NCBI GenBank assembly: GCA_934501475.1
Contig: CAKSUL010000026.1
Location: 1 to 27,129 of the forward strand
Direction: 5' to 3'
Length of the DNA: 27,129 bases
From: an uncultured Roseovarius sp.
GTDB lineage: Bacteria > Pseudomonadota > Alphaproteobacteria > Rhodobacterales > Rhodobacteraceae
Positions 15,992 to 23,319 of the stretch are shown in pieces. The translations under genes and the position numbers were made by a program. How positions within the stretch are numbered: position 1 is the first letter of the stretch; each line of letters opens with the position of its first letter. The notes under the pieces are model-generated. The model saw only the letters and a list, made by a program, of their open reading frames with translations, had not been told where the DNA came from and did no database searches.

Positions 15992-18900
15992 TCAGGCCAC
16001 CATCGCCTCGGCCTTCTTGAGGTCCACTGACACCAGTTGCGACACACCCTGTTCGGCCATGGTGACGCCGAACAGGCGGTCCATCCGGCTCATCGTGACG
16101 GCGTTGTGGGTGATGATCAGGAACCGGGTCTCGGTGCGGCGGCACATCTCGTCCAGCATGTCGCAGAACCGCGCGACATTGGCATCATCCAGCGGCGCAT
16201 CGACCTCGTCCAGCACACAGATCGGCGCGGGATTGGCCAGGAACACCGCAAAGATCAGCGCCAGCGCCGTCAGGGTCTGCTCGCCCCCCGACAGCAGGCT
16301 GAGCGTGGCCAGTTTCTTGCCCGGCGGCTGGCACATGATCTCAAGGCCGGCATCCAGGGGGTCGTCGCTTTCGACCAGCACGAGATTGGCCTCACCGCCG
16401 CCGAACAGGTGCTGGAACAACAGGGTAAAGTTGCTGTTGACCTGCTCGAACGCGGTCAGCAGGCGTTCGCGCCCTTCCCGGTTGAGGCTGGCAATGCCGC
16501 TGCGCAGGGCCTTGATCGCCTCTTCCAGATCGGTCTTTTCGCTGACCAGCGCGGCATGTTCCGCCTCGACCTCGCTGGCGTCCTCTTCGGCGCGCAGATT
16601 GACCGCGCCCAACGCGTCACGCTGACGTTTCAGCCGGTTCACATCGGCTTCGATCGCGTCGCTTGCGGGCATCATGTCAGGGTCCGCGCCCAATGATTGC
16701 AACAATGCCTCGGGGCTTTGGCGGCTTTCCTCGGAAATGCGCGCGGCGGCCTGGGCGCGGGTCTCATCGGCTGCGTCACGGCGGGCCTCGGCGCGGGCGC
16801 GGGCCTCGCGGGCCTCGGAGGCGGCACGCTCGGCGTCGCGCTCATTGGTGATGGCGTTGCGCGCAGCGGCCTCCCCGGCCGAGAGCGCATCGAGCGCGGC
16901 GGCGCGGCGAGCCTCCGAGTCGGAAATCCTGGAGGCCAGATCGGCGCGGGTGGCGGCGATCTCATCGGGCAGCCGGGACGCCTCGGCCAGTTCCGCCTCA
17001 GAGCTTTCCTTGCGCTCGATCAGTTCCGCGCTGCGCTTTTCCGCGGTTTCCAGACGGTGCCGCCAGCCGCTGATTTCCTTGGTCACCTCCTGCGTGCGGC
17101 GCAGGCGCGCGGTGCCCTCGCGGCGCAGTTCATCATGGGCCGAGCGATAGGACATCATGGTGATGCGCGCGGCCTCGACGGTCATCTTGATGTCCTCGAC
17201 GCGGGCGCGTTCGGCATCGAGATTGCCCAGACCGGCCAGCCCCTCTTCGGCCTCGCGCAGGCGGGCGCGCGCGCCCATCGCCTCTTCTTCATGGCGGGTG
17301 ACGGCCAGACCCAGCGATTCCAGGCGCGAGGCGGCCAGATTGCGGTCGGCCTCGGCGCGGCTGAGGGCGCGGTTCGCCTCGTTCACGGCGCTGTCGGCGG
17401 CGCGGCGGGCGTCACGCGCCTCCTTGTCGGCGCGGGTGCGCTCGGCCAGCAGCGCACCCAGGGTCTCATGCGCCTGACGCGCCCCATCGGCGCGCGCGCT
17501 GGCATGTTCCAGAAGTTGCTTCAGCTCTTCCAGCCGGTTGAGTTGTTGCAGGCGCAGCGCGGCCGCACTCGGCGCGTCTTCGGCCCAGGCGCGATAGCCG
17601 TCCCACCGCCAGAGATCCCCCTCAAGCGAGACCAGCCGCTGACCGGGTTTCAGCAAGGATTGCAGGCGCGGACCGTCCTCGGGTTCGACCAGTCCGATCT
17701 GGCTCATCCGGCGGGTCAGAACGTCGGGCACCGACACGTTCAGCGTCAGCGGCTGGACCCCGGCCGGCAGCGCCTGAACCTGATCATAGCCCGGCAGCAC
17801 GGCCCAGCCGGATGGCCCGTCGGCGTCCACCTCGGGGGCGCGCAGATCATCGGCGAGCGCCGCACCCAGCGCCTTTTCATAACCCTGCTGCACCTGAAGC
17901 CGGTCCAGGATCTGCCCGCCCTCGGCGGTGTCGCGTTCGACCAGACGGGCCAGCGCGCCCACCTCGGCGCTGAGCGCGTTGACCTCGCCCTCGGCCTCGC
18001 TGCGCTCGCCGCGCGCATCCGCTTCGCGGCCCTGGGTTTCGTTACGCGCCTCATCGGCGGCCAGCAACGCCGCCTCGGCGGCAGAGGCGGCGGCGACGGC
18101 GGCGGCCTCGGCCAGGGTGGCGGCGTCATGTTCCGCCCCGGCCTTTTGCAGCGCCTCCTGGCTGGCGGCGACGGCGGCGCGGGCGCGGGTGGCCTCGGCC
18201 TCGGAGCGTTCCATCGTGGTGCGGCTGTCGGATACAAGGCGCTGCGCGGATTGGTGGCGCGCGGCCAGACGGGCGACATCCTCGGTCAGGGTGCTGAGAT
18301 CGCTTTCGCGGGCCTCAAGCACTTCGGCGGCGTCGCGCGCGGCCTCGGCGGCGGACTCGAGCTTTGCGTCATGGCCTTCGCTTGCCTTGGCCAGTTCGCG
18401 CGCCTCCCATTCCAGCCGCTCGATCATGTCATGGGCGTCGCGATTCAGCCCGCTTTCGCGCTCCATGTCGGCGGCCAGTTGGCCGATCCGCTTTTGCAGG
18501 GTAGCGATGCGATCGCGCGCGGCGGTTTCCTGATCGTTCAGCGTGTCGCGCTGCACTTGCAGGCGTTGCAGGATGGCGGCGGCAATCGCCTCTTCCTCGC
18601 GCAGGGGCGGCAGGGCCTCATCGGCGGCGGCGCGCGCCTTGGCTGCCGCGCGTGCCCCCGATTCGGCCTGCGCGGCGGCACTGGTATGGGCGCGCAACGC
18701 CTCGCGCGCCGCGCCAAAGGCGGTGTCGGCCTCTTTCCAGCGCCGATAAAGCAACAGCCCCTCGGCCTGGCGCAACTCATCCCCGATCGCCCGATAGCGC
18801 GCGGCCTGGCGGGCCTGGCGGGCCAGTTGTGCCAGTTGCGAGGCCAGTTGCTCGATCACGTCATCGACGCGGGTCAGGTTGGTTTCCGCGCCGCGCAGCT

Positions 18901-19447
18901 TCAACTCGGCCTCGTGGCGGCGCTGATAGAGGCCGGAAATCCCCGCCGCCTCTTCCAGGATGCGGCGGCGCGCCTTGGGCTTGGCGTTGATCAGTTCCGA
19001 TATCTGTCCCTGGCGCACCAGCGCCGGGGAATGCGCGCCGGTCGAGGCATCGGCGAACAACATCTGCACATCGCGTGCGCGCACGTCCTTGCCGTTGACC
19101 TGATAGGCGCTGCCGACATCGCGGGTGATTCGGCGCACGATCTCGATCGTGTCGCTGTCGTTGAACCCCGCAGGGGCCAGCCGATCGGCGTTGTCGATAT
19201 GGATGACAACCTCGGCGAAATTGCGCGCGGGGCGCGAGGCGGCACCGGCAAAGATCACATCCTCCATGCCGCCGCCCCGCATCGCGGTGGGACGATTTTC
19301 GCCCATCACCCAGCGCAGCGCCTCGAGCAGGTTGGACTTGCCACAGCCGTTGGGCCCGACAACGCCCGTGCGCCCGTCGCCAATGATCAGGTCGGTCGGA
19401 TCGACAAAGCTCTTGAATCCGGTCAGTCTGAGTTTGGAAAAGCGCAA
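15992..19447 (-). CDS. smc: Chromosome segregation ATPase SMC
   Basis: SMC is the ATPase of the condensin-like complex with ScpA/ScpB. From the proposed start the protein has 1151 residues. Walker A is GPNGCGKS at 31-38. There are two long Ala/Glu/Arg-rich coiled coils, a hinge around 520-620 (EKALGAALADDL to WRWDGYRAWAED), the signature LLSGGEQTLTALAL near 1055 and Walker B with CVLDEVDAPLDDANVARF near 1080. The start is assigned to a TTG because the SMC fold begins at LRFSKLRLTGFKSFVDP and AGGA lies 10 bases upstream. A frame extension of 23 residues upstream (to 19516) has no SMC similarity. It is divergent from dadA. Confidence 0.95.
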   Translation of the reverse strand: MRFSKLRLTGFKSFVDPTDLIIGDGRTGVVGPNGCGKSNLLEALRWVMGENRPTAMRGGGMEDVIFAGAASRPARNFAEVVIHIDNADRLAPAGFNDSDTIEIVRRITRDVGSAYQVNGKDVRARDVQMLFADASTGAHSPALVRQGQISELINAKPKARRRILEEAAGISGLYQRRHEAELKLRGAETNLTRVDDVIEQLASQLAQLARQARQAARYRAIGDELRQAEGLLLYRRWKEADTAFGAAREALRAHTSAAAQAESGARAAAKARAAADEALPPLREEEAIAAAILQRLQVQRDTLNDQETAARDRIATLQKRIGQLAADMERESGLNRDAHDMIERLEWEARELAKASEGHDAKLESAAEAARDAAEVLEARESDLSTLTEDVARLAARHQSAQRLVSDSRTTMERSEAEATRARAAVAASQEALQKAGAEHDAATLAEAAAVAAASAAEAALLAADEARNETQGREADARGERSEAEGEVNALSAEVGALARLVERDTAEGGQILDRLQVQQGYEKALGAALADDLRAPEVDADGPSGWAVLPGYDQVQALPAGVQPLTLNVSVPDVLTRRMSQIGLVEPEDGPRLQSLLKPGQRLVSLEGDLWRWDGYRAWAEDAPSAAALRLQQLNRLEELKQLLEHASARADGARQAHETLGALLAERTRADKEARDARRAADSAVNEANRALSRAEADRNLAASRLESLGLAVTRHEEEAMGARARLREAEEGLAGLGNLDAERARVEDIKMTVEAARITMMSYRSAHDELRREGTARLRRTQEVTKEISGWRHRLETAEKRSAELIERKESSEAELAEASRLPDEIAATRADLASRISDSEARRAAALDALSAGEAAARNAITNERDAERAASEAREARARAEARRDAADETRAQAAARISEESRQSPEALLQSLGADPDMMPASDAIEADVNRLKRQRDALGAVNLRAEEDASEVEAEHAALVSEKTDLEEAIKALRSGIASLNREGRERLLTAFEQVNSNFTLLFQHLFGGGEANLVLVESDDPLDAGLEIMCQPPGKKLATLSLLSGGEQTLTALALIFAVFLANPAPICVLDEVDAPLDDANVARFCDMLDEMCRRTETRFLIITHNAVTMSRMDRLFGVTMAEQGVSQLVSVDLKKAEAMVA

Positions 19448-19578
19448 CGATGATGTGTCCTGTTGTCGCGGATCACGCCAATGACTCCGCCGGGTCAATC
19501 TGGAAGGTTCAGGCAATGTGGCGAGTGTGCGCCCCCTCTGTCAACGGCAAACCCCCTCATTTAGGCGGATTACCGCAG

Positions 19579-19587
19579 TTATCCACA
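19579..19587 (+). promoter_or_regulatory. Perfect DnaA box
   Basis: TTATCCACA is an exact match to the high-affinity DnaA consensus. It lies in the non-coding DNA between the divergent smc and dadA genes, about 130 bp from the smc start. No cluster of further boxes, AT-rich unwinding element or dnaA/dnaN gene is nearby, so this is not an origin. It could be a DnaA-dependent regulatory or titration site, or chance. Confidence 0.5.
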
Positions 19588-19742
19588 AGATATTGCGCGC
19601 AACAGGCCCTTGCCCCCGTGATCGGTGCCACGCAGGCCGCGCCAAGACGCAATTTGGCGCGTTGCTGCGTTGCTTGTCTGCTTGCGGTTCCGTTTCTGAA
19701 ACTCCATGGTGCGCGCGACTGCAGTATAGGAGACGGGCCGTC

Positions 19743-21002
19743 ATGAAGGTCATAATCATGGGCGCCGGGGTCATCGGCGTGACAACCGCGTATTATCTTG
19801 CCAAGCAGGGCGCAGAGGTCATTGTTCTGGATCGGCAACCCGGCCCCGGCCTTGAGGCCAGCTATGCCAATGCGGGTGAGCTGAGCTATGGCATGACATC
19901 GCCCTGGGCCGCGCCGGGCATCCCGCTCAAGGCGGTGAAATGGCTGTTCATGAAACGCCGCCCGCTGTTCATCTGGCCGCTGATCAGCCCCACGATGTGG
20001 TCCTGGTGCCTGAAGATGGTGCGCAACTGCAACGAGGAATCCTATCGGATCAACAAGAGCCGGATGGTGCGGATCTCGAATTATTCGCGCGATGTGATGC
20101 CCGAGCTGATCGAGGAAACCGGCATCGAATATGACGGGCGCGCGCAAGGCACGCTGCAATTGTTCCGCACCGCCAAGCAATTGAAGGCATCAAAGGCCGA
20201 TCAGGAGATTCTGGCGGAATATGATTCGCCCTATGAGGTGCTGGATGTGGATGGCTGTATCGCCGTCGAGCCGGCACTGGCCGAAACCCGTGAGAAATTT
20301 GTCGGCGGCTTGCGTCTGACGGCGGACCGGACCGGGGATTGCCGGATGTTCACCATCGCGCTGGCCGAAAAATGCGTCGAAATGGGCGTGGAGTTCCACT
20401 ATGGCCAGTCGATCCGCGCGATCGCGGTCGAGAATGGCAAGGTCGTCGGCGTCGATACCGAAATGGCCGGGCGCGTGACCGGCGATGCCTATGTCTGCGC
20501 CCTGGGCAGCTATGCGCCCAAGCTGCTCAATCCGATCGGGGTCAAACTGCCGATTTATCCGGTCAAGGGATACTCCGTCACGCTGCCGGTGACCGATGAC
20601 GCCTATGCGCCGCAATCGACGCTGATGGACGAAACCCACAAGGTTGCCATCACCCGGCTGGGTGATCGTATCCGCGTGGCCGGCACCGCCGAAATCGCCG
20701 GCTATTCCGAACGCCTTGGCCCGAATGCGACCGACACGGTGCGCCATGTGATCAGCGATCTGTTCCCCAAGGGCGGCGACATCAGCAAGGCCGAGGGCTG
20801 GACCGGGCTGCGCCCGATGACGCCAGACGGAACGCCGGTTCTGGGGGGATCGTCATACAGCAACCTGTTCCTGAACACCGGGCACGGAACATTGGGCTGG
20901 ACCATGGCCTGCGGGTCGGCGCGCGCGGTGGCGGATGTGGTTATGGGCAAAACGCCCGAAATCTCGCTGGATGGGCTGACAGCCGAACGGTATGGCCGCT
21001 GA
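19743..21002 (+). CDS. dadA: D-amino acid dehydrogenase small subunit (FAD-dependent)
   Basis: DadA oxidises D-amino acids, typically D-alanine, to keto acids and passes electrons to the respiratory chain. The 419-residue protein has the FAD dinucleotide-binding start MKVIIMGAGVIGVTTAYYLA with the acidic end of strand 2 (VIVLDRQ). LEASYANAGELSYGMTSPWAAPGIP follows, a DadA hallmark, and the C-terminal LRPMTPDGTPVLGGSSYSNLFLNTGHGTLGWTMACGSARAVADV. The ATG follows AGGAG by 10 bases; the frame is open upstream but that stretch is intergenic-like. A perfect 10-bp hairpin lies right after the stop. Catabolic D-amino-acid use, possibly of peptidoglycan-derived D-Ala, is the likely role. Confidence 0.93.
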   Translation: MKVIIMGAGVIGVTTAYYLAKQGAEVIVLDRQPGPGLEASYANAGELSYGMTSPWAAPGIPLKAVKWLFMKRRPLFIWPLISPTMWSWCLKMVRNCNEESYRINKSRMVRISNYSRDVMPELIEETGIEYDGRAQGTLQLFRTAKQLKASKADQEILAEYDSPYEVLDVDGCIAVEPALAETREKFVGGLRLTADRTGDCRMFTIALAEKCVEMGVEFHYGQSIRAIAVENGKVVGVDTEMAGRVTGDAYVCALGSYAPKLLNPIGVKLPIYPVKGYSVTLPVTDDAYAPQSTLMDETHKVAITRLGDRIRVAGTAEIAGYSERLGPNATDTVRHVISDLFPKGGDISKAEGWTGLRPMTPDGTPVLGGSSYSNLFLNTGHGTLGWTMACGSARAVADVVMGKTPEISLDGLTAERYGR

Positions 21003-21012
21003 CCGCAACATG

Positions 21013-21038
21013 CCGGCTTGCCCTTCGCGGCAAGCCGG
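21013..21038 (+). terminator. Perfect 10-bp hairpin between dadA and the acetyltransferase gene
   Basis: CCGGCTTGCC (21013-21022) and GGCAAGCCGG (21029-21038) pair perfectly over a 6-base loop, starting 10 bp after the dadA stop. No T-run follows, and the right arm is within 15 bp of the next ATG and abuts its GGAG. It may attenuate read-through or mask the ribosome binding site of the downstream gene. Confidence 0.5.
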
Positions 21039-21050
21039 AGCCCCGCGCCC

Positions 21051-21500
21051 ATGCTGATCATCGAAGAGGCGGATCCCCGCGCGCCGCACGTGCGCGCGCT
21101 GCTTGAGCAGAGCCATGCGTTGATGATCGACCTGTTCCCTCCCGAGGACAATTATTTCCTGGAAATAGACGCGCTCTGCGCGCCCGAGGTGCATTTCATC
21201 ATCGCGCGCGAGGGCGACACGACGCTGGGCACGGCGGCCATCGTGAACAAGGGAAGTTACGGCGAGATCAAATCCATGTTCACCACCCCCGAGGCGCGGG
21301 GCAAGGGGGTGGCGGCGGCGCTGATGCGCGCGCTTGAGGATCACGCCCGCGCCGCCGGGTTGACGATGCTGAAACTGGAAACCGCCGACAGCCTGCCCGA
21401 GGCCATCCGCCTCTATGAACGGCAGGGCTTTGCCCGCTGCGCGCGGTTTGGTGATTACGCCCCCAACACCACCAGCGTTTTCATGCAAAAACGGATCTGA
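21051..21500 (+). CDS. GNAT family N-acetyltransferase
   Basis: The 149-residue GNAT-fold protein has the central strand HFIIAREGDTTLGTAAIVNKG, the acetyl-CoA pyrophosphate loop in MFTTPEARGKGVAAALMRALE, and the C-terminal LKLETADSLPEAIRLYERQGF block. The acceptor substrate is unknown. The ATG is preferred to an upstream TTG, which falls within the hairpin after dadA. It is probably co-transcribed with dadA unless that hairpin terminates. Confidence 0.88.
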   Translation: MLIIEEADPRAPHVRALLEQSHALMIDLFPPEDNYFLEIDALCAPEVHFIIAREGDTTLGTAAIVNKGSYGEIKSMFTTPEARGKGVAAALMRALEDHARAAGLTMLKLETADSLPEAIRLYERQGFARCARFGDYAPNTTSVFMQKRI

Positions 21501-21557
21501 GTTTCAGGCGCGCGATCTGAGCCGCGCTGCCATTCAATGACACCCGCACGGATCGGT

Positions 21558-21731
21558 TTACTTTTTTGCGTCTTTCCCGGCGGCTTTCGCATTGGCCGCG
21601 AGTCGCGCCAGCAGATCCGCCTTGGTCGGGCGTTTGCCGAACGGGTTCTTGTCGGACCCCGGTTCATTGTGTTCCTTGTGACGCGGGGCGTTCTTGCCCG
21701 ATTTCGGCGCGCCGGATTGTTTGTAATTCAT
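21558..21731 (-). CDS. Small basic hydrophilic protein
   Basis: The 57-residue, Lys-rich product (MNYKQSGAPKSGKNAPRHKE, then GSDKNPFGKRPTKADLLARL and a short Ala/Lys helix) has no hydrophobic segment. The first half looks disordered and the end helical. AGAGGG precedes the ATG at good distance, and a longer upstream frame would have no ribosome binding site. I believe similar small proteins exist in related genomes but know no function; nucleic-acid or ribosome association would fit the charge and is only a guess. Confidence 0.6.
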   Translation of the reverse strand: MNYKQSGAPKSGKNAPRHKEHNEPGSDKNPFGKRPTKADLLARLAANAKAAGKDAKK

Positions 21732-21864
21732 GGCGATATCCCTCTCTGGGGCCAGCGGCGCGTGTCGCGCCCTTCCCACGTCATCTGCCCGATCCCGCCG
21801 CGCCGTTCAAGTCACGATCACATGTCCGCCATCGCCAAATGGCACCATATCGCGTTTTCCTTTC

Positions 21865-22248
21865 TTATTCCAAGGCGCGGCAATAAAGATCGGCAATGCC
21901 GTCCGCGACATGATCCAGATCGCAGTCATAGTGGCGCGCAGGCGGCAAGGGCGTCAGCGGATCGCCGCAATCCAGCCACGCCGCCATCTGCGCCTGATCG
22001 CCGGTCATGCGCCGGATACGACAGCCGCTGACCTTTTCGATCGCCAGCCCGCCCAGCGGCATGATCGCCGCGCCGCGCGGTGCATATTGCGGGTTGAGGC
22101 GGATCGCCTCGGCGCGCGTGCCCTTCACGCGGATATCAAACACGCTGCCTGCCACGGCCATCCGCACGGGTGCGACGCCCGCGAACTCGGGATGCGGCGT
22201 GCCACAGGCCGCCAGCCACAAGGCCAGTATGATCACGATCCAGCGCAT
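21865..22248 (-). CDS. Putative lipoprotein of unknown function
   Basis: The 127-residue protein begins MRWIVIILALWLAACGTPHP, a type II signal peptide with lipobox LAAC and lipid cysteine C15. The mature part has a beta-rich core (VRMAVAGSVFDIRVKGTRAEAIRLNP, GCRIRRMTGDQAQMAAWLDCG) and three or four further cysteines near its end (DCGDP, DCDLD, LYCRALE), which may form disulphides. A TTG seven codons upstream is possible but would misplace the signal peptide. No function is recognised. It is on the same strand as the small basic protein, 133 bp upstream of it. Confidence 0.75.
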   Translation of the reverse strand: MRWIVIILALWLAACGTPHPEFAGVAPVRMAVAGSVFDIRVKGTRAEAIRLNPQYAPRGAAIMPLGGLAIEKVSGCRIRRMTGDQAQMAAWLDCGDPLTPLPPARHYDCDLDHVADGIADLYCRALE

Positions 22249-22386
22249 TGCCCCAATCTGCGCCCGCAAAGGTTAAGATCTGGTTTCACGCGGCGGAAAA
22301 ATATCCATCCAATGCAACATACTGACCGCTTGCCAATCCCCGCCCCCGCGCCCTATCCTCGGCGCGTCGAACCGGAGTGACAGACC

Positions 22387-22734
22387 ATGCCCAAACACCG
22401 CGTCCTGACCGAATTCGGCATGGGCACATCCCTGCGCCGGCAGGATTACACGCAGGCCGCGCGGCGTGCCTTGCAGGATGCATTGTGGCACAATTCCGTC
22501 AACATGGCCGAACTGTTCGGAATGCCCAAGGAGGCCATGATCGTCGATGTCGAAATCGCCGTGCAGCAGCCTGATCGCGTCGATACCGACGCCCTCATGG
22601 ATATCTTTCCCTATGGTCAGATCAACATCACCTGCACGCATGGCGGGCTGGACATCCCCCGCCCCACCGGCAACCCGACGGTGATCGCCAATACGGCGAT
22701 CTCGGTCAGCTTCGAGATGGAGCGCGTGACATGA
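22387..22734 (+). CDS. Lin0512 family protein, first of a tandem pair
   Basis: The 115-residue protein matches the Lin0512 family (TIGR02058 type): LTEFGMGTSLRRQDYTQAARRALQDAL at the N-terminus, VDVEIAVQQPDRVDTDALM in the middle, and a closing THGGLD with VIANTAISVSF. The family has no established function. The ATG follows GGAGTGACAGACC. It overlaps its paralogue downstream by 4 bp (ATGA), so the two are translationally coupled and probably made in equal amounts. Confidence 0.82.
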   Translation: MPKHRVLTEFGMGTSLRRQDYTQAARRALQDALWHNSVNMAELFGMPKEAMIVDVEIAVQQPDRVDTDALMDIFPYGQINITCTHGGLDIPRPTGNPTVIANTAISVSFEMERVT

Positions 22735-23093
22735 GCGATCAGCGGTTCATCATCGAAATGGGCATGGGCAACGATCTGCACGGGATGGATTACCAGAAGG
22801 CCGCAACCCGCGCCATTCAGGACGCCATCCGCCATTCGACACTGTCGGTTTTCGCGGCAACCGGGCTTGGCGTGGCGGATATGCGTGTGCAGGTCACGAT
22901 TGGCGTGCAGGAACCGGACAGGCTGGATACCGACGCATTGGCCGCGACTTTGCCGCGCGGGCGCGCCACGGTCAGCGCCGTGCAGGGCGGGCAGAACGTG
23001 ACCAACCCCGAAACCGGCGAGACCGTTGTGATTGCCACTGCGGCGGTCGAGGCGTTCCTGCCCTTTCAGGGCAATCGCTGGCGCGCCAGCTGA
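22731..23093 (+). CDS. Lin0512 family protein, second of a tandem pair
   Basis: The 120-residue paralogue of the preceding gene keeps the same skeleton: EMGMGNDLHGMDYQKAATRA, then QDAIRHS, then VTIGVQEPDRLDTDALAATL, and QGGQ with VVIATAAVEAF. By eye the two share roughly a third of residues, with the blocks GMG, DY..AA.RA.QDA, VQ.PDR.DTDAL and VIA in register and almost no gaps. A hetero-oligomer is a reasonable inference. No function is known to me. Confidence 0.82.
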   Translation: MSDQRFIIEMGMGNDLHGMDYQKAATRAIQDAIRHSTLSVFAATGLGVADMRVQVTIGVQEPDRLDTDALAATLPRGRATVSAVQGGQNVTNPETGETVVIATAAVEAFLPFQGNRWRAS

Positions 23094-23246
23094 CTGGCAC
23101 CGGGGCAATATCCGCGCAACGCGGTGCATTTTTCAGAACGTCGTTTCACGCCAAATCCGCGCGGCATGTGCCCGCGGATCGCGTATCCTGTTGTTAAAAG
23201 GCTGATAATCCGGAATTACGGCGCATCTCCTCATATCGCATTTTCA

Positions 23247-23270
23247 AAATTTTACCAATTGATAAAATTT
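23247..23270. promoter_or_regulatory. 24-bp palindrome, RutR-like operator upstream of preTA
   Basis: Arms AAATTTTA (23247-23254) and TAAAATTT (23263-23270) flank a central CAATTG, giving a 24-bp palindrome with one mismatched pair (C at 23255 against A at 23262). The inner 16 bases, TTTACCAATTGATAAA, agree with the E. coli RutR consensus TTGACCA-N2-TGGTCAA at 11 of 14 fixed positions. It sits 50 bp before preT in an unusually AT-rich stretch and overlaps a candidate -35. A pyrimidine-responsive repressor site is inferred. Confidence 0.6.
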
Positions 23271-23297
23271 AGAATCGTGAAATACTGATGCTATAGT
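23268..23297 (+). promoter_or_regulatory. Candidate sigma-70 promoter for preTA
   Basis: A -35-like TTTAGA (23268-23273) and a -10 TATAGT (23292-23297, 5 of 6 consensus) are separated by 18 bp. The -35 overlaps the right arm of the palindrome, the expected geometry for repression by a factor bound there. The transcription start would lie about 20 bp before the preT ATG. Confidence 0.45.
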
Positions 23298-23319
23298 CAA
23301 GCCAGGAGCCAGATCCGCC

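Noticed and set aside
16697..19453. A 918-codon open frame on the plus strand, antisense to smc
   Set aside because: The opposite strand encodes a full SMC with intact Walker A, signature and Walker B. The antisense frame is a low-complexity Gly/Ala/Arg/Leu translation with no domain, a common shadow in GC-rich coding DNA.
19517..19742. Replication origin at the DnaA box
   Set aside because: Only one box is present, with no AT-rich unwinding region and no origin-linked genes such as dnaA, dnaN, hemE or parA.
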